From Methanoregula sp. UBA247 (GTDB lineage: Archaea > Halobacteriota > Methanomicrobia > Methanomicrobiales > Methanospirillaceae), in assembly GCA_002495055.1 (NCBI GenBank), contig DADR01000059.1, positions 243 through 36,745 on the forward strand: DNA of 36,503 bases, read 5' to 3'. Below are positions 8,729 to 16,200 of the stretch, one piece after another. The notes below the pieces were generated by a model. It did not search any database and was not told the DNA's origin. It worked only from the letters and a program-made list of their open reading frames with translations. The translations under genes were made by a program, and so were the position numbers. The stretch's first letter is position 1. Each line of letters starts with the position of its first letter.

Positions 8729-9570
8729 CGCATTGCATCCCCGCGATCATACTCCACGTTGTATTTCCGTTTAAAAAACGTGAGGATATTATCGATATCA
8801 CGCTCCAGGATGGATACAGCATTCGGGTGATTGGTTCCTATCCACTGGGGCCAGTCAATGATAACGCATTTTCCCTCATCCATTAAAATGTTATATTCTG
8901 AAAGATCGGCATGGATAATCCCCTCGTGATATGCAATACCGGCATTGGTGAGTATCTCATCAAGCACTCCTTCTGGCTCTTCAACGCGGCAATGATTAAG
9001 ATTCGGACCGTTTATCAATGCCATCACAACGGTATGGCGGTTCTGTCCGATGGGCAGCGGGACACTGACTTTAGGGTGCAGGGCGGTAAGGGCCTGGTAT
9101 TCCCGTTCCGCCGATCTCCGTGATGCAATCAGCCAGGGACAGTGTCCTTCATCAGGCATGTAATCCCGGTTGAGCCGTGCGGATGAGAATGAACGCTGCC
9201 CGACACGGTGAAACTTGATAGCAACCGGACCAAGCCCGAGTGCTTCATACACAACGGACTCCTTTCCTTCGCCTATCTTCGATCCGAGTGCCGAAATCGT
9301 CCCGTTTCGTGTAAGGGTCGTGAGTGCAAGGGTGTCATACCCGCCAAAAACAAGGGCATATCCATCGTAAGGCACGGGATTGAACCGGACCATACCCCAA
9401 TCGATCAGACGGGCGAGGCGGTAGTTGACTTCGGATTCTGATAACTTAGTTGCTATTTTAACCTGTTCCAGCGGCACCCATGCGTAGCGTTTCATCCCAC
9501 GTTCAAGTGCGTTGAGGATGGATTTTTCATATTTGTTCAGGGTGCGGATACGCTCCGCGGCGATGACCAT
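8713..9570 (-). CDS. rio2: RIO2-type atypical serine protein kinase
   Basis: Rio2 kinases/ATPases act in maturation of the small ribosomal subunit in archaea and eukaryotes. The 285-residue protein has the Rio2-specific winged helix (about 1-85, including RGMKRYAWVPLEQV). A kinase fold follows with P-loop GEGKES (100-105), ATP-binding Lys119 in AIKFH, catalytic loop HADLSEYNIL (Asp222) and metal-binding DWPQW (Asp239). All catalytic residues are present. A TATA box centred near 9600 lies about 30 bases before the ATG, so the mRNA is probably nearly leaderless. It is the first gene of the rio2-DUF460-thiL run and is divergent from the TtuA-like gene. Confidence 0.95.
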   Translation of the reverse strand: MVIAAERIRTLNKYEKSILNALERGMKRYAWVPLEQVKIATKLSESEVNYRLARLIDWGMVRFNPVPYDGYALVFGGYDTLALTTLTRNGTISALGSKIGEGKESVVYEALGLGPVAIKFHRVGQRSFSSARLNRDYMPDEGHCPWLIASRRSAEREYQALTALHPKVSVPLPIGQNRHTVVMALINGPNLNHCRVEEPEGVLDEILTNAGIAYHEGIIHADLSEYNILMDEGKCVIIDWPQWIGTNHPNAVSILERDIDNILTFFKRKYNVEYDRGDAMRCVID

Positions 9571-9596
9571 AATCGTTAGAGTGGTTATGTGTAAGA

Positions 9597-9604
9597 CTAT
9601 AAAA
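9597..9604 (-). promoter_or_regulatory. TATA box of the rio2 operon
   Basis: TTTTATAG on the minus strand is centred about 30 bases before the rio2 ATG. Standard archaeal spacing puts the start of transcription within about four bases of the start codon, implying a leaderless or near-leaderless mRNA. Confidence 0.55.
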
Positions 9605-9653
9605 TCGCATCTTAGCTGTCAATAGCAGGCTGAACCAACACAACCTTAAACAT

Positions 9654-9660
9654 CTTTTAT
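9654..9660 (+). promoter_or_regulatory. TATA box of the ttuA-like gene
   Basis: CTTTTAT is centred about 30 bases before ATG 9687, with no Shine-Dalgarno sequence between them. This suggests a leaderless transcript running into the K+ channel gene, which overlaps the end of this one. Confidence 0.5.
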
Positions 9661-9686
9661 CGTCCAGATCACAATGGAATTGACAA

Positions 9687-10583
9687 ATGCGGTGCAGTAA
9701 ATGCAGCAGGAAAGCTGTGCTATTCCAGGAATACTCCGGACAACATCTCTGCCGGCAACATGCTGAAGCTGATATTGAAGCAAAAGCAAAACATGAAATC
9801 CGCAGGCACCAGTGGATGAGCCACGGGGATCATATTGCGGTTGCGTTGTCGGGGGACCCGGGCAGTATCGCCCTGTTGTATTTTTTAAAAAAACTTACAT
9901 CAAATCGCAGGGACATCCGAATTTCTGCCATATCAGTTGATGAAGGAATTGCCGGGTATCGTTGCCAGGAAGGTGCGATGCGGATAGCTGAACTGCTGCA
10001 CGCAGAATGCATCACGGGATCTTTTCAGGAGAACTTTGGGATGACCCTGGATGAGATCGCACAAACAAAAGGGACTGTTCTTTCCTGCACCTATTGCCGG
10101 GTGCTCCGGAATTTCCTGCAGGACCGAATTGCCCGGGAACACGGGATAACAAAACTTGCTTTTGGCAATACCCTGGATGATGAAGCGGGGTTGGTACTAT
10201 TACATGTACTCCGGGGAAAACCTGAGATCCTGGTCAGGTCAGGGCAATCGGACAGAGGAAAAATTCCCCGTATCCTCCCGTTTATTGCTGTTCCCAAAAA
10301 AGAAGTGGCGTTCTATGCAGGACTTCATGTCAATGGGTATAATCAACCCTGCTGTCCTTATAGTAACAAGCCATTTGAAGAGGACGTTAAAGCGATGCTG
10401 AACGAGTTCACCATTCGTCACCCGGCTACAAAATACGCACTCCTGAGCCTGGAAAAAAACCTGGCAAATGCATGTTTTTCCCTGGCAGATTCAATTTCTT
10501 CCTGTGGGCGGTGTGGTGAACCAGCCGGGGGGGTTTGCCAGAGCTGCCGGATAATCGATGAGGTGACTGCCCATGGCACGTAG
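9687..10583 (+). CDS. TtuA/TtcA-family tRNA 2-sulfurtransferase-like protein with altered PP-loop
   Basis: This 298-residue protein matches the layout of TtuA, which thiolates U54 of tRNA using ATP activation and a 4Fe-4S cluster. An N-terminal zinc knuckle has C3, C6, C22 and H25. The catalytic and cluster cysteines are in CTYC (134-137) and NQPCCPY (222/223), a GNTLDDEAG motif is near 160, and a C-terminal zinc finger has C273, C276, C284 and C287. The striking difference is the PP-loop: the family motif SGGxDS reads SGDPGS here (55-60), losing the second Gly and the Asp. A single indel does not restore the motif. Either ATP pyrophosphatase activity is lost or changed, or this is a diverged paralogue. 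It overlaps the K+ channel gene by 11 bases. Confidence 0.82.
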   Translation: MRCSKCSRKAVLFQEYSGQHLCRQHAEADIEAKAKHEIRRHQWMSHGDHIAVALSGDPGSIALLYFLKKLTSNRRDIRISAISVDEGIAGYRCQEGAMRIAELLHAECITGSFQENFGMTLDEIAQTKGTVLSCTYCRVLRNFLQDRIAREHGITKLAFGNTLDDEAGLVLLHVLRGKPEILVRSGQSDRGKIPRILPFIAVPKKEVAFYAGLHVNGYNQPCCPYSNKPFEEDVKAMLNEFTIRHPATKYALLSLEKNLANACFSLADSISSCGRCGEPAGGVCQSCRIIDEVTAHGT

Positions 10584-12278
10584 GCGGGGAAGGATCTGGA
10601 GGGTGATCAGGAACTCTCCCGGTATACAAATCTCGATCTATTTTTTTGCGTTTGCCGTGCTGACTGGTGTCAATACGTATGTATTTCATTCCTACTATCC
10701 ATTGCTGGAGAACAAATCGCTCTCATGGACTGAATCCCTTCTGTTTGTCGTCGAATCCATGACTACGGTGGGATATGGCGATTTATTACCCTTTTCCCAT
10801 GATATTACCCGATTGCTGGCGATCCAGATTATGCTGTCCGGTGTGATCATGATCTTCGTTGTTATCCCGCTTCTCCTTGCTCCGTTCCTTACCACCCTGC
10901 TCGCTCCCGCACCGCCACGAAGAACTCCACACCACCTGTCAGGGCATACCGTTGTCATGGGATATAACGAGCTCACCAGTTCGGTGATTGACAGCCTCAC
11001 CATCTCTGACCATGATATCGTCATCATTGAACAGGACAAAGCAAAAGCACTTGAAATTGCCACCCATTACCGGAAACGTGCCTATGTAATCTGGGGGATT
11101 ACACCGATCCCGTCACGTGGTCAGCAGCACATATTGTAAGTGCTCATTATATCGTGATCTGCAAGGATGAACGTCAGACAGCCAGCATCGTCCTCGGCAT
11201 TCGTGAACAGGTAAAGGGTAAAATCATTTCGATTGTTGATAAACTCTCCTTTGACCGGTATCTTCACTACGCAGGTGCAGATTACGTACTTTCTCCCAAA
11301 CATGAAACCGGAAGGATTCTCGCACGCCATGCTGTCCTCAACCCAAGCGGGTATGCAGAGCCGGATATACCAGGTCTGGACAGGATCAATATTAATATCC
11401 AGGAAGCGACCGGGCAGGAACTCAGGCTCATCAATATCCCTTTGGTTTTCGGGTGCAAGGCTGCATTTAAATCCTTATATGATCTTCATCTCTTTGAGCG
11501 ATTCGGCGTTATCGTCCCGTTTCTCTGGAAGTCCGGAAATTTCATTTCTTTGCCGGGTGAGGATATTGTTGTCGATAACACGACATCACTGTTCCTTTTT
11601 GGCAGGGCTGAATCCATTGTCGCCACACTCCGCGAGGAGTTCAATACCGACGGGTGCACTGATGCTTTTGCAGTGATTGCGGGTTTTGGGGATGTTGGTG
11701 AAGGTGCATACCAGGAACTCTACGCTTCCGGAGTATCCTGCATGGTTGTTGATTCGAAACAACATGATGTGGATCAGGTTGTCGGAAATGCTGAAAATGA
11801 GAATGTACTTAAAAAAGCCCGTATCGAAGAGGCGCGGTTCTGCATTGTTGCCTTAAACGATGACAATGTGAATATCTTTACAACGCTCATGGCCCGGAAT
11901 TTAAACCCGGTCATCCGTATTCTTGCCCGGGCTAATGAACCGCCTTCGGTTGAAAAACTCTACCGGGCGGGAGCTGATTATGTTGCCCTCCTTCCCATGA
12001 TCGGCGGCCAGGCAATCGCCAGGATTATCCTTGCTGATACTGTCACTATTCTTCTGGAACTCCCCAACAACGATCTCGTGATCCTTAAACATGTCCACAC
12101 GACCCATCCCAGGACGTTGCAATGGTTCATCAGAAAAAGCGGGGTCCGGATCATCGGTATCGAAGGTACTGGTCGCTCTGTTGTTGCCCCCGATCCGAAG
12201 GAAATTCTTACCGCCGGGGATGCTGTTATCGCCGTAGGAAATACCGAACAATTGAAAAAGTTCATCCGTTTATTCTAA
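10573..12278 (+). pseudogene. K+ channel with two RCK (TrkA-N) domains, frameshifted
   Basis: Two frames, 10573-11139 and one open to 12278, encode one two-helix K+ channel. Visible are a first transmembrane helix, the pore with selectivity filter TTVGYGD (filter at 65-70), a second helix rich in Ile/Val/Leu, and two RCK domains. The first begins at HTVVMGYNELTSSVID and the second at FAVIAGFGDVGEGAYQEL; each has a nucleotide-binding Gly-rich turn. A TrkA-C-like tail follows. The frame breaks in the G5 run at 11093-11097: adding one G gives VIWGDYTDPVTWSAAHIV, which leads straight into the second frame. MthK- and Kch-type channels gate K+ flux in response to ligands bound by RCK domains. The gene starts inside the previous one and is followed eight bases later by nadE. 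Confidence 0.85.
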
Positions 12279-12286
12279 GAGGGGTA

Positions 12287-13048
12287 ATGTTCATGGTAAC
12301 TGAACTCGGGTGCAGGATGGGTCAGGTAGAACAGATGATCCGCTACACGTACTGGACATGTGGGTGTACAGGAATAGTCGTGGGACTGAGCGGGGGGTTG
12401 GACTCTGCAGTTGCAGCCACGTTCTGTTGCCGGGCAATCGGGGGTGAAAAGGTCCTTGGACTCTCCTTACCCTCATCTGTCAGCAACCCAAAAGACATCA
12501 AAGATGCTGCAGAACTCTGTGACCAGATAGGTATGGAACACCGGGTAATAAGCATAGAACCCATGCTTAACGGGTTTAAAACCCTGCCGGAATTTATAGA
12601 GTCCCGCTACCTGCTCGGTAACCTGATGGCCCGGATCCGTATGGCAGTTCTTTATTATTACGCCAATCGCGATCAAAAAATTGTCTGCGGTACCTCAAAC
12701 CTGAGTGAATATATGCTCGGTTACTGCACAAAGTTCGGGGATAATGCGGCCGATCTCCAGCCTTTGCTGCACCTGTACAAAACTGAAGTTTATGATTACG
12801 CCCGGGAACTGGGAATACCGGAGGCAATTATTAACAAAGCACCCTCTGCTGGTTTATGGGAAGGACAGAACGATGAAGAAGAGATCGGTCTGTCATACAC
12901 AGAGATTGATGCTTCACTCAGGGCACTTGAGCACCAGGGCTGGCAGGCAGAAACTCCTGCTCAGGAAAAAGTACATGCACTCGTAAAGAGAAGCGAACAT
13001 AAAAGACTCGTTGCGCCTAATCTTTTAGCAATACAGAAAAAACGGTAA
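12287..13048 (+). CDS. nadE: NH3-dependent NAD+ synthetase
   Basis: NadE adenylates nicotinate-adenine dinucleotide and amidates it to NAD+. The 253-residue protein has the PP-loop SGGLDSAV near residues 35-42, then LPSSVSNPKDIKDA, GTSNLSEYMLGYCTKFGD and the APSAGLWEGQNDEEEIG segment. There is no glutaminase domain, so free ammonia is the expected donor. The frame is open well upstream, but those residues lie inside the channel gene. ATG 12287 follows GAGGGG at 12279-12284; ATG 12293 is an equally possible start. The 3' end overlaps that of pgi on the other strand by 32 bases. Confidence 0.93.
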   Translation: MFMVTELGCRMGQVEQMIRYTYWTCGCTGIVVGLSGGLDSAVAATFCCRAIGGEKVLGLSLPSSVSNPKDIKDAAELCDQIGMEHRVISIEPMLNGFKTLPEFIESRYLLGNLMARIRMAVLYYYANRDQKIVCGTSNLSEYMLGYCTKFGDNAADLQPLLHLYKTEVYDYARELGIPEAIINKAPSAGLWEGQNDEEEIGLSYTEIDASLRALEHQGWQAETPAQEKVHALVKRSEHKRLVAPNLLAIQKKR

Positions 13049-13727
13049 GAAATTTTTCCGGGTGGTTGAGGAATGAGAGGGCATCCTCGTTACCTATGAG
13101 ATCATATAGCGGCCCTTTGCAAAGAGGGTGTTCCTCATTCCTGCAGGTCGCCCCGATAAACCGCACCGGGGGTAAAAACGGATACCGGAAATTTCTTTGT
13201 ATCTTTCCATCGCTCATTTCAAAATACGCCCCGCCATGATACTTTTCATACTCTCCATATTCGCTTTCGAATGCCGTTGATACAATATTTGCCATGGTGA
13301 GTGTTGTATCCGGAGAAGGATTAATGGAGATATGCCCGTATTCCGGGGGTATGATCACAAGGTCGCCGGCATTTGCAGAGATCATCACTACATCGTCCAG
13401 TTCCCGGGACTGGAGAAGGTAGTGTACCTGACCTTCAATAACCTCATAGATCTCAGGGTAGCCAATTCCGGCAGGGTTTTTTGGGTGATAATGCCCCTTG
13501 GTTTTCACCCACTCACCACAGAGTGTCCGTGCAGGGATGACGGTGAGATCATACCGCAGGTTATGGTTATGCAACCAGGTCCATTCTGCATCCGACTTTG
13601 CCAGATCCCGGTACATAAAATAGAGAGGGCCACCGTCCACGCATGAAGGATCGGCAAGGACAGGACGCATATCCTCAATTGTCCGAACCGCTGGTTGAGG
13701 AAGTTCCCCTTCCCATCCGGGCATCAT
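13017..13727 (-). CDS. pgi: Cupin-type glucose-6-phosphate isomerase
   Basis: Archaeal cupin PGI interconverts glucose 6-phosphate and fructose 6-phosphate using a metal held by a cupin barrel. The metal motif is plain in KTKGHYHPKNPAGIGYPEIYEV (His, His, Glu), with a later His in IIPPEYGHISINP and the typical EKYHGGAYFE. I start the protein at ATG 13727 (MMPGWEGELPQPAVRTIEDM), where family similarity begins. The frame is open to ATG 13820, but the extra 31 residues look unlike the family. No Shine-Dalgarno sequence is visible. The gene converges on nadE and overlaps its end. Together with pgk at 34207 it marks a sugar-phosphate pathway in this genome. Confidence 0.9.
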   Translation of the reverse strand: MMPGWEGELPQPAVRTIEDMRPVLADPSCVDGGPLYFMYRDLAKSDAEWTWLHNHNLRYDLTVIPARTLCGEWVKTKGHYHPKNPAGIGYPEIYEVIEGQVHYLLQSRELDDVVMISANAGDLVIIPPEYGHISINPSPDTTLTMANIVSTAFESEYGEYEKYHGGAYFEMSDGKIQRNFRYPFLPPVRFIGATCRNEEHPLCKGPLYDLIGNEDALSFLNHPEKFLTVFSVLLKD

Positions 13728-13806
13728 TTCTTCTTTCGCACTACAAGTAAGTAAACATTTGTCGACCGCAGGGAAAATTTGATAGGGTGTAATATCATCG
13801 ATATGA

Positions 13807-14004
13807 TCGACCTGGAGCATAAAAGCTCTGGTCCGGGAGCGACTTGTTCAGGCCGCACTCGGTGCACTAATGGTCATTGACAAAGTCCGGCTCATCGGTC
13901 AAGACAGGAATCAGATGACTGTCGGAATATCGCTTTCATCCGTGTTCTGGAATAAGGGGAAAGCGGTTCAGATTGTCATGAGAAATGGACGAATAAATAC
14001 ATAA
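13807..14004 (+). other. Possible small gene or gene remnant, 44-66 codons
   Basis: A frame open from 13807 to TAA 14002-14004 reads ...LVRERLVQAALGALMVIDKV, then LIGQDRNQMTVGISLSSVFW and ends KAVQIVMRNGRINT. Its codon use and amphipathic pattern look like real coding sequence. The only in-frame ATG is at 13870 (44 codons), with no obvious ribosome binding site. It could be the 3' remnant of a larger gene or a small unrecognised gene. I do not recognise the family. The rest of 13728-14211 shows no convincing gene. Confidence 0.25.
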
Positions 14005-14211
14005 ATGGGATCCAGACACTGCTTTTTTCGGCATAGTTACTCCAGGGACTTTTATTAAAGAATTGCTCCTTTTCAATTTTAGAGACAAATCATGGGGCTT
14101 GGCCTCGTATCGGGCGGACTTGTTGTTATTAGATCTCTTAATGTCGTAACCTTAGAGTATCATCCAGCACTTCCCATTACACCGTCCATGATGCCCGCTT
14201 TAAACTTGGGA

Positions 14212-16191
14212 TTACCCCGTTTTAACCTTGGAAGTCCCGACCAGGTTCACCCGCTCAAGAGCAAGTGCCATCTGGTTTGCGAAAGCCGTAAGGACTCGCT
14301 CCTGTTCATGAGTAATTACTCCCTCCGGATCGGTGGGTTTCACTCCAAGAACACCGATAACACCTGCCGAACTCTGCAGCGGAATATACCTGAGCCGGGA
14401 ACCGTGGAGGGTGTCGGTGTCATAACCGGCAATACTCTTATGCTGGAATGCCCAGGTCGCTACTGCGATGTCGTCTGCATCAAGCACAGGCCCGGAACCT
14501 GACGGGTGAACGGTGAGACGCTCCTCATCCGGAAGAAGAACGACGCTTTCCCACTGGAATATTTCCAGGATATGCCGGGTAACCGCCGAAATGATCGAGT
14601 CTGCATTGGCAGCCACAGCGAGGTCCTGGGAAAGGGCGTACAGCGTCCCGGTCTCATTCTCCCGCGCCTGTGCGGCAAATGCATGCTCACGCGCCCTGGT
14701 CACGAGAACGCTGATCAGGGCACCAACAATGATCATACCTGCAAAGGTGATGAGGTATTCGGAATCGCTCACCCTGAAGGTAAAATACGGCGGGATAAAG
14801 AAGAAATCAAAGGCCACAACCCCGATAATGGCAGTGAAAATTGCCGGGCGGAGTCCCCGACGGAATGCGACAACGACAACTGCAAGCAGAAAGAGCATGG
14901 CAAGATTTGTCGGAGAAATGAACGATTTTATCAGCCAGCCGATAACAGTAACCGCAGCGACAAGTCCCGTGCAGGCGAGGTAATCCCGGGGAAGAGTGAC
15001 CGGGAGCAGGAAATCCAGGTCACCGATTTTCTGCGGGATATGCTCGCTGCTGCTGATAACGTAGATATCGATATTCCCGCTGTAATGGATGAGTTGATCG
15101 ACGACTGATCCAAAAACATACTCCTGCCACCGGGGGCGCAGGGTTTTCCCGATAATTATGCGGGTGATGTTGTGCCGGCGGGCATAATCGATCACGGTTG
15201 TTGCAATGTTAAGTCCGAATACGGTGACCGTGGTCGCTCCCAGTTTTCCGGCAAGCTGCAGGGTCCGGGTCAGTTGCTCCTTTGCTTCTTTTGAAAGCCG
15301 GTAGTGTGCCGGTGTTTCTATGTATATGGCAGTCCACTGGGCTCCCATCCGGTCGGCCTGCCTTCGGGCAGTCCTTACCAGTCGCTCGGATAACGGACCT
15401 GATCCAACAGAGACGAGGATATGCTCTCCCGCAGCCCACGGCCCTGGAATCGCCCGGGTCTGCATATAGGCAAGCATCTGCTCATCGATCCGCTCTGCTG
15501 CACGGCGGAGGGTAAGTTCACGCAGTGCGTAGAGGTTCCCTTCATTGAAGAACTGCTCGATTGCCCGGGCTGCCATATCAGGGACATAGACTTTCCCGTC
15601 CCGCAACCGCTGGAGAAGTTCCGAAGGGGTCAGATCGACCACCTCAATCTCTGACGCTTCATCGATCACCTGGTCGGGAACTGTTTCGCGTACCAGCACA
15701 CCGGTGATCTGGGCGACGACATCATTGAGACTCTCGATATGCTGGACATTCAGCGTCGTGTACACATCAATACCGGCATCAAGCAGTTCCTCTACATCCT
15801 GGTAACGTTTGAGGTGCCGTGAACCGGGAATATTCGTGTGAGCGAGTTCGTCGACAAGGACGAGTGAAGGGCGCAGACAGAGAGTTGTATCAAGGTCAAA
15901 TTCCGAGAGCGTAACCCCCCGGTAGTCAACCGTCTTCCGGGGAATGAGGGTAAGCCCTTCAAGCAGCGCCTCTGTCTCTGGCCTGCCATGGGTCTCCACA
16001 TAACCGACCTGTACATCAATACCTTCGGATCGCCGGAGGTGTGCTGCCCTGAGCATTTCGTAGGTCTTCCCGACACCTGCAATGTACCCGAGGAAGATTT
16101 TCAGCTTCCCCCGGTTCTTCGTGCGTTCCTCGCTTTGCACCCTCGCAAGAAGAAGATCAGGATCGGGACGACATTCAGGAGCAATGACCAT
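14212..16191 (-). CDS. kdpD: KdpD sensory protein lacking the histidine kinase core
   Basis: KdpD senses K+ status for the Kdp pump. This 659-residue protein has the N-terminal KdpD domain with a Walker A motif (YIAGVGKTYEML) and Walker B motif (LVLVDELAHTN). A universal-stress-like domain (ILVSVGSGPLSERLVRTA) follows, then the membrane block (DUF4118-like; about four helices between LACTGLVAAVTVIGW and IVGALISVLV). A GAF domain (LSQDLAVAANADSIISAVT onward) ends in ALERVNLVGTSKVKTG. The HisKA and HATPase domains that normally add over 200 residues are absent, and no KdpE lies nearby. Sequence past the stop shows no kinase remnant that I can read. ATG 16191 is preferred to TTG 16200. It directly follows kdpB in the operon. 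Confidence 0.9.
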   Translation of the reverse strand: MVIAPECRPDPDLLLARVQSEERTKNRGKLKIFLGYIAGVGKTYEMLRAAHLRRSEGIDVQVGYVETHGRPETEALLEGLTLIPRKTVDYRGVTLSEFDLDTTLCLRPSLVLVDELAHTNIPGSRHLKRYQDVEELLDAGIDVYTTLNVQHIESLNDVVAQITGVLVRETVPDQVIDEASEIEVVDLTPSELLQRLRDGKVYVPDMAARAIEQFFNEGNLYALRELTLRRAAERIDEQMLAYMQTRAIPGPWAAGEHILVSVGSGPLSERLVRTARRQADRMGAQWTAIYIETPAHYRLSKEAKEQLTRTLQLAGKLGATTVTVFGLNIATTVIDYARRHNITRIIIGKTLRPRWQEYVFGSVVDQLIHYSGNIDIYVISSSEHIPQKIGDLDFLLPVTLPRDYLACTGLVAAVTVIGWLIKSFISPTNLAMLFLLAVVVVAFRRGLRPAIFTAIIGVVAFDFFFIPPYFTFRVSDSEYLITFAGMIIVGALISVLVTRAREHAFAAQARENETGTLYALSQDLAVAANADSIISAVTRHILEIFQWESVVLLPDEERLTVHPSGSGPVLDADDIAVATWAFQHKSIAGYDTDTLHGSRLRYIPLQSSAGVIGVLGVKPTDPEGVITHEQERVLTAFANQMALALERVNLVGTSKVKTG

Positions 16192-16200
16192 AATACCCAA

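Noticed and set aside
10573..11139. Programmed frameshift in the K+ channel gene
   Set aside because: No slippery heptamer with a downstream pseudoknot was recognised; a missing G in a G run explains it more simply.
12122..12286. Extension of nadE upstream to 12122
   Set aside because: Those codons lie inside the K+ channel gene and read as an Arg-rich shadow; family similarity begins after ATG 12287/12293.
14092..14502. 136-codon plus-strand frame antisense to kdpD
   Set aside because: Most of it mirrors the KdpD GAF domain; no family match or start signal.
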